Source: Shewanella litorisediminis
GTDB taxonomy: Bacteria; Pseudomonadota; Gammaproteobacteria; Enterobacterales; Shewanellaceae
NCBI RefSeq assembly: GCF_016834455.1
Contig: NZ_CP069213.1
Location: forward strand, 3,759,501 to 3,823,500
Direction: 5' to 3'
DNA length: 64,000 nt
Shown here piece by piece: positions 37,737-49,954 of this stretch. A program made the position numbers and the translations under genes. Numbering within the stretch: the first letter of the stretch is position 1; every line of letters begins with the position of its first letter. A model generated the notes under the pieces. The model worked only from the letters and a program-made list of their open reading frames with translations, did not search any database and was not told the DNA's origin.

Positions 37737-39749
37737 TTACTTTTTAAACATGGCTCTGAGGTTGGCGATGTTGGCTTTGCCCGTTTCCTGACGTTGTTGC
37801 TCTGTCTGGGGCGGCTTGCGACTCTCCCAGATCAAGTCATCCTGGGGTAACTCATCCAAAAAGCGGCTCGGCTCACAGCGCATGGTTTCACCGAACTGTC
37901 GCCGCTCACGGCACAGGGTAAACCACAGCTCGCGCTGCGCCCGGGTTACCCCCACGTAAGCGAGCCGGCGCTCTTCTTCCACGTTGTCTTCATCAATGCT
38001 GGTCTGATGCGGCAAAATTCGCTCTTCCATGCCAATCATGAACACATAGGGAAACTCCAACCCTTTTGAGGCATGGAGGGTCATCAATTGCACCTGATCC
38101 CCTGCTTCATCTTCGCTGTTGCGCTCCATCATGTCTCTGAGGGTCAAACGGCCAACCACTTCCGGTAGTGTCATGGGCTCGTCCAAATCGTCGCCATTGA
38201 GCATCTCTGTAACCCAGCGATACAGCTCGGAGATGTTCTTCATCCGCATCTCAGCCGCCTTGGCGCTGGGACTGGTCTCGTAGAGAAAGTCCTCATAATT
38301 GATGTTGCGAATGAGCTGCTTGATGGCATCGACGCCTTCACCGCGCTCGGCAATGTCACCGGTTTCCACAATAAAGCGGCCGAATTGCTCCAGTGCACTC
38401 ATGGCACTGTTACCCAAATGGAGTTCCAGCTCAGGCTCAAAGATAGCGGCGAACATGGAGATGTGTTTGCTGTTGGCAAAGTTACCCAGCCGCTCAAGCG
38501 TTGCCGGGCCTATGCCGCGCTTGGGCAGGTTTACTATGCGCAAGAACGCATTGTCATCGTCGGGATTCACCACCAGCCGCAGGTAGGCCATGATGTCCTT
38601 GATTTCAGAACGGGCAAAAAACGAAGTGCCGCCGCTGAGTTTGTAGGGGATGCGGTTGGTCATCAGCGCCCGCTCTATCAGGCGCGACTGATGGTTGCCA
38701 CGATAAAGAATGGCGTAATCGCCATAACTGGTTTTACCCACAAAGCGATGACGAATGATTTCAGCCACCACCCGCTCGGCTTCCTGCTCTTCATTCAGCG
38801 CCGTAATCACCCGCATCGGCTCGCCGTAGGCAAGCTCAGAAAACAGTGACTTGTCGTACACATGGGGGTTGTTGGCAATGAGTATGTTGGCTGCGCGCAA
38901 GATGCGCTGACTGGAGCGGTAGTTCTGCTCCAGCTTGATAAGCTTAAGGCTCGGGAAATCCTTGCCGAGCAGCACCAGGTTTTGTGGCTTGGCACCGCGC
39001 CAGGAATAGATTGACTGATCATCGTCACCCACCACGGTAAAGCGGGCGCGCTCACCCACCAGCAGCTTTACCAGTTCATACTGGCTGCCATTGGTGTCCT
39101 GATATTCGTCCACCAGCAAGTACTGGATACGTGCCTGCCAGCGCCTGCGCACTTCTTCGTTGTGCTTTAGCAGCAGGGTCGGCAACAGGATAAGGTCATC
39201 AAAGTCCAGTGCGTTGTAGGCCTTCATGTGCTGTGCATAGCGCTGGTACAAGAGAGCGAACAGCTGTTCCCGCTCATCTTTGGCTATCTTGCGGGCGTGG
39301 TCGGGAATGACCAACGCCCCCTTCCAGTTGGAAATCGAGGTCGCCAGCAGCTTGAGCAGATCCTTGTCTTCCTGAAGTTCTTTTTCGGTGAGCTCCTTCA
39401 AGAGCGCCAGGGTGTCCTGATCATCAAACAGTGAAAAACCGGCCTTGAGCCCCACAGCCTTGTGCTCGCGCTTGAGAATTTCCAGCCCCAGGGTGTGGAA
39501 GGTAGAAATCCACAGCCCCCGCGCTTCTTTACGCCCCATGGACTGGGCAACACGCTCTTTCATCTCGCGGGCGGCCTTATTGGTAAAGGTCACGGCGGCA
39601 ATATTGCGCGCCTGATAACCACACTTTTGCACCAAATAGGCAATTTTGTTGATGATCACCCGCGTTTTACCACTGCCTGCCCCTGCCAATACCAGACAAG
39701 GACCGGAAACATAGTGGACTGCATCATTTTGAGCGGGGTTGAGCTTCAT
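37737..39749 (-). CDS. rep: ATP-dependent DNA helicase Rep
   Basis: A 670-residue superfamily 1A 3'-5' helicase, close to E. coli Rep (673). Motifs: [11 protein letters not shown] (Q motif), Walker [29 protein letters not shown] (Ia), VDEYQDTN (II), [15 protein letters not shown] (III), [12 protein letters not shown] (IV), [16 protein letters not shown] (V) and [13 protein letters not shown] (VI). It clears nucleoproteins ahead of the replication fork. Rep is told from UvrD by its length and tail. It converges on the GGDEF gene 16 bases away. Confidence 0.95.
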   Translation of the reverse strand: MKLNPAQNDAVHYVSGPCLVLAGAGSGKTRVIINKIAYLVQKCGYQARNIAAVTFTNKAAREMKERVAQSMGRKEARGLWISTFHTLGLEILKREHKAVGLKAGFSLFDDQDTLALLKELTEKELQEDKDLLKLLATSISNWKGALVIPDHARKIAKDEREQLFALLYQRYAQHMKAYNALDFDDLILLPTLLLKHNEEVRRRWQARIQYLLVDEYQDTNGSQYELVKLLVGERARFTVVGDDDQSIYSWRGAKPQNLVLLGKDFPSLKLIKLEQNYRSSQRILRAANILIANNPHVYDKSLFSELAYGEPMRVITALNEEQEAERVVAEIIRHRFVGKTSYGDYAILYRGNHQSRLIERALMTNRIPYKLSGGTSFFARSEIKDIMAYLRLVVNPDDDNAFLRIVNLPKRGIGPATLERLGNFANSKHISMFAAIFEPELELHLGNSAMSALEQFGRFIVETGDIAERGEGVDAIKQLIRNINYEDFLYETSPSAKAAEMRMKNISELYRWVTEMLNGDDLDEPMTLPEVVGRLTLRDMMERNSEDEAGDQVQLMTLHASKGLEFPYVFMIGMEERILPHQTSIDEDNVEEERRLAYVGVTRAQRELWFTLCRERRQFGETMRCEPSRFLDELPQDDLIWESRKPPQTEQQRQETGKANIANLRAMFKK

Positions 39750-39860
39750 CGGGGCAAACTTCTCTTGGGGCCAGGCAATACAGAAGCGGGATCATAGCAG
39801 ATCCTTTTTATAAAGGGCGACCACAGCCGCGCTTGCCAATGTTACGTTATCACTCCAAAA

Positions 39861-39878
39861 TGAATGAACGTTCATTCA
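39861..39878. promoter_or_regulatory. Perfect 18-bp palindromic operator for the TetR regulator
   Basis: TGAATGAACGTTCATTCA is its own reverse complement. It ends 15 bp before the TetR gene start, so bound repressor would block that gene and, if they share a transcript, the efflux genes behind it. Confidence 0.8.
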
Positions 39879-39893
39879 CTGCAGGTATCAGAC

Positions 39894-40460
39894 ATGGACA
39901 ATAAGCGGGAACAAATCCTCAGGGCAGCTGAAAACATCATCGCCAACGACGGACTGCACAATCTGTCGATGCAGAAACTGGCCAAAGATGCCGGTGTGGC
40001 TGCGGGCACCATTTATCGGTATTTCGCCGATAAAGATGCCCTCATCGACGAATTGAGGCGCGATGTGCTGACTCAAATCGCCAACTTTATCCTCGAAGAT
40101 GCCATTGAAGGCAGCCTGGAGACGCGCTTTCGGCGTATTTGGTTCAACATTATCCGCCTCGGTGAAACCTGCACCCTGGAGCGGCTGAACTTCGAGCAAT
40201 ACACCCATTTGCCCGGAGCCAACAGCGAAGAACACCGCAAGTTTGAGCGGGAAACCTTCGCTCCCCTGCACGCACTCTTTGCCGATGCCAAGGCACAGGG
40301 GCAGATGCTGGATATGGATGACGAACTCTTGTTTGCGCTGGCCTTTGAGCCGGCCGTAGGCCTGTGCAGGCGGATGCGCCGCACCGGCATGAACTTTCAA
40401 CAAAGCGAGCTGGAGCAGGTATGTGACCTGTGCTGGCGCGCCATCAAGCCTCACCAATAA
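39894..40460 (+). CDS. TetR-family transcriptional repressor
   Basis: A 188-residue regulator. The N-terminal helix-turn-helix (about 8-55) reads REQILRAAENIIANDGLHNLSMQKLAKDAGVAAGTIYRYFADKDAL, the classical TetR motif; the C-terminal ligand domain is not assignable to a substrate. The start at 39894 is preferred because the upstream part of the open frame lies inside the operator palindrome. It precedes the RND adaptor by 16 bases and probably represses the pump. Confidence 0.92.
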   Translation: MDNKREQILRAAENIIANDGLHNLSMQKLAKDAGVAAGTIYRYFADKDALIDELRRDVLTQIANFILEDAIEGSLETRFRRIWFNIIRLGETCTLERLNFEQYTHLPGANSEEHRKFERETFAPLHALFADAKAQGQMLDMDDELLFALAFEPAVGLCRRMRRTGMNFQQSELEQVCDLCWRAIKPHQ

Positions 40461-40476
40461 GCGGAGCCAATAGGCA

Positions 40477-41595
40477 ATGAAAAAGTGGATTCTGGTCATG
40501 CTGACCATAGCGCTGGTGACTCTGGGGAGTGTCATCGGCTTTAATCTGTTTGTAAAAGGCAAGATTGCCGACGCCATCGCCAATATGCCGGAAGCCGAGT
40601 TTCCGGTCACAGCGCTGGCAGTAAGCCCTACCCAGTGGCAACCCACCATTGATGCCATCGGCTTTGTCGAGCCCCATCAGGGTGTCACCATCGCCAACGA
40701 AGCAGCGGGCGTAGTCACCAACATCGCTTTCGAAAACGGCAGCAATATCAGCAAAGACCAGTTGCTGGTTGCCCTGGACACCCGGGTCGAAAAGGCAAAC
40801 CTGCAGGCCAGGCTGGTGCAGCTGCCTGCCGCTGAAGCCGACTTCAAACGCTTAACGCGTCTGTACGCACAAAAATCGGTATCAAAGCAGGACCTGGACA
40901 ACGCCGAGGCCAAGTATCTGGCACTGAAGGCCGATGTCGAAAGCCTGGAAGCCACCATAGGTCGCCGCGAAATCCGCGCCCCCTTCTCTGGCCTGGTGGG
41001 TATCCGCAACATCAACCTCGGTGAGTATCTGCAGGTTGGCAGTGACATAGTGCGCCTTGAAGACATCAGCACCATGAAAATCCGCTTCACCATTCCACAA
41101 ACCCAGTTGCCCAGAGTGGCCGTGGGGCAAAAAATCCATGTGTATGTGGATGCCTATCCTGAAGAAGCCTTCGAAGGGGAAATTGCCGCCATCGAACCTG
41201 CGGTCTTTTATCAAAGCGGTCTGATTCAGATACAGGCCCGTATCCCCAACGATCATGCCCGCCTCAGAAGCGGTATGTTTGCAAGGGTCAGCGTCCTTCT
41301 CGATAAGCTTGAGCAGCAAATCGTACTGCCGCAAACCGCCATCAACTTTACGCTTTATGGCAACTCGGTTTATCTGGTTGAGAAACATGATGAAAACGGT
41401 CAGGCCGTTTTACGAGTTCGCCAAATCAACGTGAACGTACTCGAGCGCAGTGGCAACAATGCCCTGGTCACAGGCCCGCTGAAGCAAGGCGATCTGGTGG
41501 TCACATCCGGGCAAATCCGCCTGTCCAACTACAGTAAGGTCACCGTGGTGGAAGACAAGGCCATGACTGACGCCGCCTCCATGCCCAAGCTCTAA
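40477..41595 (+). CDS. RND efflux periplasmic adaptor (membrane fusion protein)
   Basis: A 372-residue AcrA/MexA-like adaptor anchored by an N-terminal helix (about 5-25). Lipoyl halves lie around GVTIANEAAGVVTNIAFENG and RREIRAPFSGLVGIRNIN, with a short alpha hairpin between (AEADFKRLTRLYAQKSVSKQDLDNAEA). Beta-barrel and membrane-proximal domains follow. There is no lipobox cysteine. It sits between the TetR gene and the pump, 12 bases ahead of the latter. Confidence 0.92.
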   Translation: MKKWILVMLTIALVTLGSVIGFNLFVKGKIADAIANMPEAEFPVTALAVSPTQWQPTIDAIGFVEPHQGVTIANEAAGVVTNIAFENGSNISKDQLLVALDTRVEKANLQARLVQLPAAEADFKRLTRLYAQKSVSKQDLDNAEAKYLALKADVESLEATIGRREIRAPFSGLVGIRNINLGEYLQVGSDIVRLEDISTMKIRFTIPQTQLPRVAVGQKIHVYVDAYPEEAFEGEIAAIEPAVFYQSGLIQIQARIPNDHARLRSGMFARVSVLLDKLEQQIVLPQTAINFTLYGNSVYLVEKHDENGQAVLRVRQINVNVLERSGNNALVTGPLKQGDLVVTSGQIRLSNYSKVTVVEDKAMTDAASMPKL

Positions 41596-41607
41596 GGAGA
41601 TATCCGG

Positions 41608-44600
41608 ATGCGCTTTACAGATATCTTTATCAAACGGCCGGTGCTTGCCGTTTCGATAAGCTTCCTCATACTGCTGCTGGGATTGAATGCCCTAAAAAGT
41701 ATGCAGGTGCGGGAATATCCCGAGATGACCAATACCGTGGTCAACGTGGCCACCAGCTACTATGGTGCCGACGCCAACCTCATTCAGGGCTTTATTACCC
41801 AGCCGCTGGAACAGGCATTGGCCCAGGCCGACAACGTGGATTTTATGACCTCCGAGAGTTTTCTCGGCAAGTCCAACATCAACGTGTACATGAAGCTCAA
41901 CACCGATCCCAACGGCGCACTGGCTGACATTCTTGCCAAGGTAAACTCGGTGCGCTCGCAGCTGCCCAAGGAGTCGGAAGACCCGACTGTGACCATGTCC
42001 ACCGGCTCACAAACGTCTGTGCTGTATATCGCCTTTTCCAGCGACAGCATCAACTCGAGTCAGCTGACAGACTATCTGGAGCGGGTGGTTAAACCGCAGC
42101 TGTTTACCATCAATGGGGTGGCCAAGGTTAACCTCTACGGCGGTATCCAGTACTCGATGCGCATATGGCTCGACCCGGCTCGCATGGGCGCGTTTAACCT
42201 GAGTGCCACCGAAGTGATGCAGGTGCTGCAGGCCAACAACTTCCAGTCTGCCGTGGGTCAGGCCAATGGCGTTTACACCCTGTTTAACGGCACCGCCGAT
42301 ACCCAGGTCGCCACCATTGATGAGCTTCAGCGCCTGGTGATCAAAAGCGGTGACGGCAAGGTGGTGCGCCTCGGTGACATCGCCGAAGTGTCGCTGGACA
42401 AGAGCCATGATGTATACCGCGCCCTGGCCGATGGTCAGGAGGCCGTGGTCATAGGTCTGGACGTAACACCCACCGCCAACCCGCTCACTGTGGCCGCCGA
42501 TGCCCGCACCCTGTTACCGGAAATTGAGCGCAGCCTGCCGCCATCCATCAAGGCGCGCATTCTCTACGATTCATCCCGCGCCATTGATGAGTCCATCAAC
42601 GAGGTGATCAAAACCATAGGTGAAGCGGCCATTATCGTGATTGTGGTGATCACCCTGTTTTTGGGTTCGCTGCGCGCCGTACTGATCCCGATTGTCACCA
42701 TCCCGCTGTCGCTGATTGGCGTGGCCATTATCATGCAGACCTTCGGCTTCAGCCTGAACCTGATGACACTGCTAGCCATGGTGCTGGCCATTGGTTTGGT
42801 GGTGGACGATGCCATCGTAGTGGTGGAAAACGTCGACCGTCATATCAAACTCGGTGAAGACCCCTTCCGCGCGGCCATCATAGGTACCCGTGAAATCGCC
42901 GTGCCGGTAATTTCCATGACCATCACACTGGCGGCAGTGTATGCCCCCATCGCGCTGATGGGCGGCATCACGGGCTCCTTGTTCAAGGAATTTGCCCTGA
43001 CCCTGGCGGGCGCCGTGTTTATTTCGGGGATTGTGGCGCTGACCCTCTCGCCCATGATGTGCTCGAAAATCCTCAAAGCCCACAGCGCACCGAGCAAGTT
43101 TGAGCATGCGGTTGAAACAACCCTGAGTCGCATGACAGACAGTTACGCCCGTATGCTGGCGGCTGTCATGCAAAGGCGTGCCGTGGTAGTGGCCTTCGCG
43201 ATCATCGTGTTTGCCTCGCTGCCATTCTTGTTTAAATTCATCCCCGCTGAGCTTGCCCCCAAGGAAGACAAGGGTGTGGTGATGATGATGGGTACAGCGC
43301 CTTCCACGGCCAATCTCGATTACATCCAGGCCAATATGGCCCTGGTCACCAACATGATTGCGGCCCAGCCTGAGTCGGCAGCGTCTCTTGCCTTTGTGGG
43401 CATTCCCAATGCCAATCAGGCATTTGGTATTGCGCCACTGGTGCCCTGGAGCGAGCGAGACAAGAGCCAGAAGGAGATGCAGAAGTTCTTCGCCGGTGAG
43501 GTAAAGAGCATTCCCGGCATGGCGGTTACCACCTTTGAGATGCCCGAATTGCCCGGCGCCTCCAGCGGCTTGCCCATTCAGTTTGTGGTCACCACCGCCA
43601 GCAGTTTTGAGAGCCTGTTCCAGATTGGTACTCAGGTGCTGGAGAAGGTGCAAAAGAGTCCTTATTTCATCTACTCCGAGATGAACCTCAAGTTCGACTC
43701 AGGCAGCATGCGCATCCATATCAAGCGCGATCTGGCGGGCACCTACGGGGTAACCATGCAGGATATCGGCATGACGCTGTCTACCATGATGAGCGACGGC
43801 TATGTTAACCGCATCAATCTGGATGGCCGCTCTTACGAGGTTATCCCCCAGGTGGAACGTAAACTGCGCGCCAACCCCGAGTCGCTGGCAAATTATTACG
43901 TGAAGGCCGCCGACGGTAACTCCATCCCGCTCTCAAGCCTTGTGGAAATCGAGATGGTGGCCCAGCCCCGCTCTTTGCCCCACTTCAACCAGATGAACTC
44001 GCTGACCATTGGCGGCGTGGCCACCCCCGGGGTTGCCATAGGTGATGCCATCGCCTTCCTGCAGAACATAGGTGATAACGAGTTGCCCAAGGGCTACAAC
44101 TACGACTTCCTCGGCGAAGCCCGTCAGTTTGTAACCGAAGGTTCGGCGCTGTACAGCACCTTCCTGCTGGCCATTGCCATCATCTTTTTGGTGCTGGCGA
44201 GTCAGTTCGAGAGTCTGAAAGACCCTGTGGTTATCCTGGTGTCTGTGCCCCTGGCCATCTGCGGCGCCCTGATTGCGCTGGGCTGGACCCATGTGTTCGG
44301 GCTCTCGTCCATGAACATCTATACCCAGGTGGGTCTGATTACTCTGGTGGGTCTGATTACCAAACACGGCATCCTGATGTGTGAGGTGGCCAAGGAAGAG
44401 CAGCTGCACCGCGGTATCGATCGCATCGAGGCCATCAGCCTGGCGGCCAAAATCCGCTTGCGCCCCATCCTGATGACCACTGCAGCCATGATTGCGGGCC
44501 TTATTCCGCTCTTGTTCGCCTCCGGCGCTGGCGCTGTGGCCCGCTTCAACATAGGTCTGGTGATTGTGGCAGGCCTTGCCATAGGCACTGTTTTCACCCT

Positions 44601-44679
44601 GTTTGTACTGCCGGTGATCTACAGCTTCCTCGGTGAAAAGCACAAGCCGCTGCCAGAGTTTGTTGAGGCCAACGCCTGA
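41608..44679 (+). CDS. RND multidrug efflux transporter (HAE-1 family)
   Basis: A 1023-residue inner-membrane RND pump. Twelve transmembrane helices in two halves flank two large periplasmic loops. TM4 carries the proton-relay pair in GLVVDDAIVVVENVDRH (about residue 400), and the N terminus MRFTDIFIKRPVLAVSISFLI is typical of the HAE-1 group. Substrate cannot be told from sequence; the group exports drugs, detergents and bile-type compounds. No outer-membrane TolC partner is encoded next to it, so it must use one from elsewhere. GGAGATATCC ribosome site before the ATG, strong terminator behind. Confidence 0.93.
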   Translation: MRFTDIFIKRPVLAVSISFLILLLGLNALKSMQVREYPEMTNTVVNVATSYYGADANLIQGFITQPLEQALAQADNVDFMTSESFLGKSNINVYMKLNTDPNGALADILAKVNSVRSQLPKESEDPTVTMSTGSQTSVLYIAFSSDSINSSQLTDYLERVVKPQLFTINGVAKVNLYGGIQYSMRIWLDPARMGAFNLSATEVMQVLQANNFQSAVGQANGVYTLFNGTADTQVATIDELQRLVIKSGDGKVVRLGDIAEVSLDKSHDVYRALADGQEAVVIGLDVTPTANPLTVAADARTLLPEIERSLPPSIKARILYDSSRAIDESINEVIKTIGEAAIIVIVVITLFLGSLRAVLIPIVTIPLSLIGVAIIMQTFGFSLNLMTLLAMVLAIGLVVDDAIVVVENVDRHIKLGEDPFRAAIIGTREIAVPVISMTITLAAVYAPIALMGGITGSLFKEFALTLAGAVFISGIVALTLSPMMCSKILKAHSAPSKFEHAVETTLSRMTDSYARMLAAVMQRRAVVVAFAIIVFASLPFLFKFIPAELAPKEDKGVVMMMGTAPSTANLDYIQANMALVTNMIAAQPESAASLAFVGIPNANQAFGIAPLVPWSERDKSQKEMQKFFAGEVKSIPGMAVTTFEMPELPGASSGLPIQFVVTTASSFESLFQIGTQVLEKVQKSPYFIYSEMNLKFDSGSMRIHIKRDLAGTYGVTMQDIGMTLSTMMSDGYVNRINLDGRSYEVIPQVERKLRANPESLANYYVKAADGNSIPLSSLVEIEMVAQPRSLPHFNQMNSLTIGGVATPGVAIGDAIAFLQNIGDNELPKGYNYDFLGEARQFVTEGSALYSTFLLAIAIIFLVLASQFESLKDPVVILVSVPLAICGALIALGWTHVFGLSSMNIYTQVGLITLVGLITKHGILMCEVAKEEQLHRGIDRIEAISLAAKIRLRPILMTTAAMIAGLIPLLFASGAGAVARFNIGLVIVAGLAIGTVFTLFVLPVIYSFLGEKHKPLPEFVEANA

Positions 44680-44693
44680 TAGCTGAACCTACG

Positions 44694-44721
44694 AAAAAGC
44701 CGGGACTATCCCGGCTTTTTT
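44694..44721 (+). terminator. Rho-independent terminator of the RND operon
   Basis: AAAAAGCCGGGA/TCCCGGCTTTTTT hairpin with a CTA loop (44706-44708) and T tail. The A run before the stem makes it work in both directions. Confidence 0.92.
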
Positions 44722-44888
44722 ATGGCATGTTCGCCAGTTATCACACCGTGCCTGCCGGTGCTAACGCTTAAATAACAGGTTGTTGCAATCGCTAAATGTG
44801 ATTGGAAGCCCGCTCCCCCCTCTACTAGTATGAGGGGGTCAATACAATGTGCAGCCCAAGGTAACGGCAGCAAATCGCAGCTGAATGA

Positions 44889-47126
<2,238 letters not shown>

Positions 47127-47142
47127 GCCGATAGCGCCCGAC

Positions 47143-47167
47143 AACGCCTCCATTAAGGGGGCGTTTG
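47143..47167 (+). terminator. Hairpin after katG
   Basis: AACGCCTCC/GGGGGCGTT stem (nine pairs with one G-T) around an ATTAA loop, with only a short T tail. A weak terminator candidate. Confidence 0.5.
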
Positions 47168-47244
47168 ATAGGCCACAGAGGCACTTGGGCTTGGGCATTG
47201 GCTGGGGTACAATCTAGCCAATTCAAATTAAGGCGGAACGACAG

Positions 47245-47502
47245 ATGCTGAACCCCAAAAAAATCGAAGAATTGGCCAAACAGCTCAGTGAAAACCTTCC
47301 TTCTGGCCTGAAGCAGTTTGCCGGAGAAGTGGAAGAGCGCAGCAAGCAGGTATTGCAAAGCCAGTTGATGAAACTCGACCTGGTATCACGGGAAGAGTTT
47401 GAGGTGCAGCAACACGTGCTGCTGCGTACCCGTGAAAAGCTGGAAGCGCTGCAGACCAAGGTCGAGGCCCTGGAAAAGCTGTTGGAAGACAAGCAGGCCT
47501 GA
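47245..47502 (+). CDS. ubiK: Ubiquinone biosynthesis accessory factor UbiK (YqiC)
   Basis: An 85-residue UbiK/BMFP (YqiC) protein. The first half holds an amphipathic helix (KKIEELAKQLSENLPSGLKQFAGEVEERSKQVLQSQL) and the second a trimeric coiled coil ending VSREEFEVQQHVLLRTREKLEALQTKVEALEKLLED. UbiK assists the UbiJ-organised complex that makes ubiquinone aerobically. The EEF..Q..VL..TR motif is family-defining. Single gene with a strong terminator 25 bases behind. Confidence 0.93.
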   Translation: MLNPKKIEELAKQLSENLPSGLKQFAGEVEERSKQVLQSQLMKLDLVSREEFEVQQHVLLRTREKLEALQTKVEALEKLLEDKQA

Positions 47503-47525
47503 GCCTGTCATTCATGCTGATACAT

Positions 47526-47554
47526 AAAAACGCCAGGCAATGCCTGGCGTTTTT
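47526..47554 (+). terminator. Rho-independent terminator of ubiK
   Basis: AAAAACGCCAGG/CCTGGCGTTTTT with a five-base loop. Nearly symmetrical, so active both ways. Confidence 0.92.
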
Positions 47555-47777
47555 CATATGGCCCTTCAGTCTTAAACACGGCATCTATCCGGCAGAAGAC
47601 ACATATTTTGACTACTCCAGCCCACTTATTCGGAGCAGGGAAACAGGGCATGCCTTGAGAGCCAACATGCGAACCACACCTCGCCTACAGATGGTTCGGC
47701 ACTGGTTCGCAAAAGCAGGCTAAGGCGGAAAAACCAAACCACCCTGATATCGTGCCTAACCACTTCAAGGTAATTGG

Positions 47778-48086
47778 CTATGCGGCCAGCTCGTAAATTT
47801 TTGCGGCGCCTTCCCAGCCATTTTCCCTTGCTGACTCAATCAAATAGTCCAGATCAAGCTCACAGCCCTGGGGCATTTGCGCCTGAATGGCATCGATATG
47901 ACAGTGGAAAGTCTGGGTTTCGTCGGACCAGGCAACAGAGATCACCGGCTCACTGTTGCCACTGTGCTCCACCAACTGTAATCCCACAAAGGGCACAAAG
48001 GGCAATGTCATTTTTTTCGACAGGAAAGCCGCGCGTTTACGATCGAAACTGCGAATGGCCAGGGTAAATTGTACCTGAAAGCGCAT
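47778..48086 (-). CDS. Conserved small protein of unknown function
   Basis: A 102-residue soluble-looking protein with no family I can name. It starts MRFQVQFTLAIRSFDRKRAAFL, has no signal or transmembrane helix, and ends YLIESARENGWEGAAKIYELAA. Predicted beta-rich first half, helical end. A very strong ribosome site AAGGAGGT lies eight bases before the ATG at 48086; the frame runs further up but without one. It stands alone, with about 220 bases of non-coding DNA on its 3' side. That spacer (47555-47777) shows no gene or recognisable element. Confidence 0.72.
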   Translation of the reverse strand: MRFQVQFTLAIRSFDRKRAAFLSKKMTLPFVPFVGLQLVEHSGNSEPVISVAWSDETQTFHCHIDAIQAQMPQGCELDLDYLIESARENGWEGAAKIYELAA

Positions 48087-48366
48087 CTTGGACCTCCTTA
48101 GCATTCCCGGGGCACAAGTGCGCGCCCGGGCCACACCTGATGTCAGCATATGCCAGCCACCCACTTGCCGGAGTGACCCGGGTCAAATTTGCTGCATCCT
48201 GTACTAACTTTAGTCAAGGATGACAGTAATTTGCACAATCGCTGCTTTATGCACCGCAATTGCCATAATTCTGCCACTATTTATCATTGGTCTGCCCCCC
48301 TGTTCAGGCCGGGTTCTGCTTCAATATCTGCAATTACCTCACGTACCAGACTGCAAGGAAGAACAG

Positions 48367-49806
48367 ATGGCGGACATGTTTTTCGGCCTCATGGCGCTCG
48401 CGCTTCTCGGGGCCATTGGCTTTGGCGCCTTTGTGGCCATTCGCGCCGGGCTGACCCGGCTTTACGGCAATACCGATAATCCGCTGTTATTGAATCGGAT
48501 CTCACTCATTCTCAAGGGCACGCTCACCCTGATGCTATGCCTGCTGGCCATCATCCCGCTGACACTGGTGCAAGATCTGGCCTCAGACAGAGAACGCCTG
48601 TACCGCGATGTGGTGCGGGACATAGGCCAGGCATGGGGTGAGGAACAGGTACTCGCCGGTCCTGTGTTAGTGCTCCCCTATCGCTATTCAGTGCTCACCG
48701 AAGAAACCAGCGCCGATGGCAGCCGCAAGCAGAGGCGCAGCAGTATTGAGGATGAGCTCCTTATCCTGCCCGAGCACCTGAAAATGAAGGCGAGCCTGAA
48801 TCATGACTTTCGCGACAGGGGCATTTACCACTCGCTGGTTTATCAAAGCGGAGTTGAGGGACAAGCCGAGTTTTCGCTGAATCTGCCCCTTATCAGCAAC
48901 CTGGAAGCGTACGAATTCAATCGCGCCAGACTGGTGTTTGGTTTGTCTTCCAATCAGGCCATCGATGGAGTGGATAATTTTGTAGTCAGTGGTGATGGCT
49001 TGAGTTCCCATGGCTCGCTGATGTCAGGCACAGGCCTGGCTCAGGAGGCGCTTAGCCGGGGATTTCATCAACCTGTGCAGCTTGGACAAAACACAGCGCC
49101 CTTCAAAGTGGACTTTAAACTGCGCCTGCGGGGCTCACAGGGCATTGGTTTTCTGCCGCTCGGAGAAGACTCACACTTCGAACTCAATGCCGACTGGCCC
49201 CATCCCAGTTTCCATGGCATTTTGCCCGAGGCACGCGAGATAAACGCCAATGGCTTTAATGCCAACTGGCACATCAGTCACCTGAGCCGCAATTATCCCC
49301 AGATTATGCGGGCGTCGCACCCTATGGATCTGATGGAGGCCCGGGCGCACACCCAATTGTTTGAACCCGTAACCCACTACGGCAAGGTGGAGCGCGCCAT
49401 CAAGTATGGCCTGCTGTTTGTGGCCCTGACCTTTATTCTGCTGCTGATGTTTGAACTTGGGCAGGGACAAGCCTTGTCGGCCTTGCAATACCTGCTGGTT
49501 GGTGCCGCCATGACCCTGTTTTATTTGTTGCTACTGGCATTGTCGGAGCATTTGAGCTTTGGTCAGGCCTTTATGATTGCCGCAGCCGTGCCCGTGCTCA
49601 GTATTCCGGCCTATGTGGCCAGCGCCACCCAAAGCTATGGTCGGGGCAGTATCATGCTGGCCATGCTGCTTGGTCTCTATGGTCTGCTGTATTCCATTTT
49701 GCGGCTCGAGGATTATGCCCTGCTGATGGGCAGCACGCTCTTGGTCACTGTCCTCCTGGTACTCATGTACCTCACACGCCGTCAGGGCAAATGCCTGCCT
49801 GAATAA
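48367..49806 (+). CDS. creD: CreD family inner-membrane protein
   Basis: A 479-residue CreD homologue. Two N-terminal hydrophobic helices (about 3-25 and 45-65), a large periplasmic domain of about 280 residues with the family segment AGPVLVLPYRY, and five or six C-terminal helices (about 335-470). In enterics CreD is induced by the CreBC two-component system and affects envelope integrity. No creB, creC or other cre gene is nearby, so control here is unknown. The start at 48367 is set by AAGGAAGA eight bases upstream; a longer in-frame option from 48220 is rejected. Strong terminator follows. Confidence 0.88.
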   Translation: MADMFFGLMALALLGAIGFGAFVAIRAGLTRLYGNTDNPLLLNRISLILKGTLTLMLCLLAIIPLTLVQDLASDRERLYRDVVRDIGQAWGEEQVLAGPVLVLPYRYSVLTEETSADGSRKQRRSSIEDELLILPEHLKMKASLNHDFRDRGIYHSLVYQSGVEGQAEFSLNLPLISNLEAYEFNRARLVFGLSSNQAIDGVDNFVVSGDGLSSHGSLMSGTGLAQEALSRGFHQPVQLGQNTAPFKVDFKLRLRGSQGIGFLPLGEDSHFELNADWPHPSFHGILPEAREINANGFNANWHISHLSRNYPQIMRASHPMDLMEARAHTQLFEPVTHYGKVERAIKYGLLFVALTFILLLMFELGQGQALSALQYLLVGAAMTLFYLLLLALSEHLSFGQAFMIAAAVPVLSIPAYVASATQSYGRGSIMLAMLLGLYGLLYSILRLEDYALLMGSTLLVTVLLVLMYLTRRQGKCLPE

Positions 49807-49849
49807 GCAGAATGTCCAATTCATCCCTCGCGCCTTGAATATGAAGGAC

Positions 49850-49884
49850 ACGGCGGCCAAAAACTTTGTGGTCGCCGTTTTTTT
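49850..49884 (+). terminator. Rho-independent terminator of creD
   Basis: ACGGCGGCCA/TGGTCGCCGT stem (one G-T) with a nine-base loop and seven T residues. Confidence 0.9.
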
Positions 49885-49954
49885 ATTTGGATTTCCGTGA
49901 GTTAATAGTTAGTCTGCCTGGGATTATTTGAACTGTTGCCTGGAAGGAGTCTTA

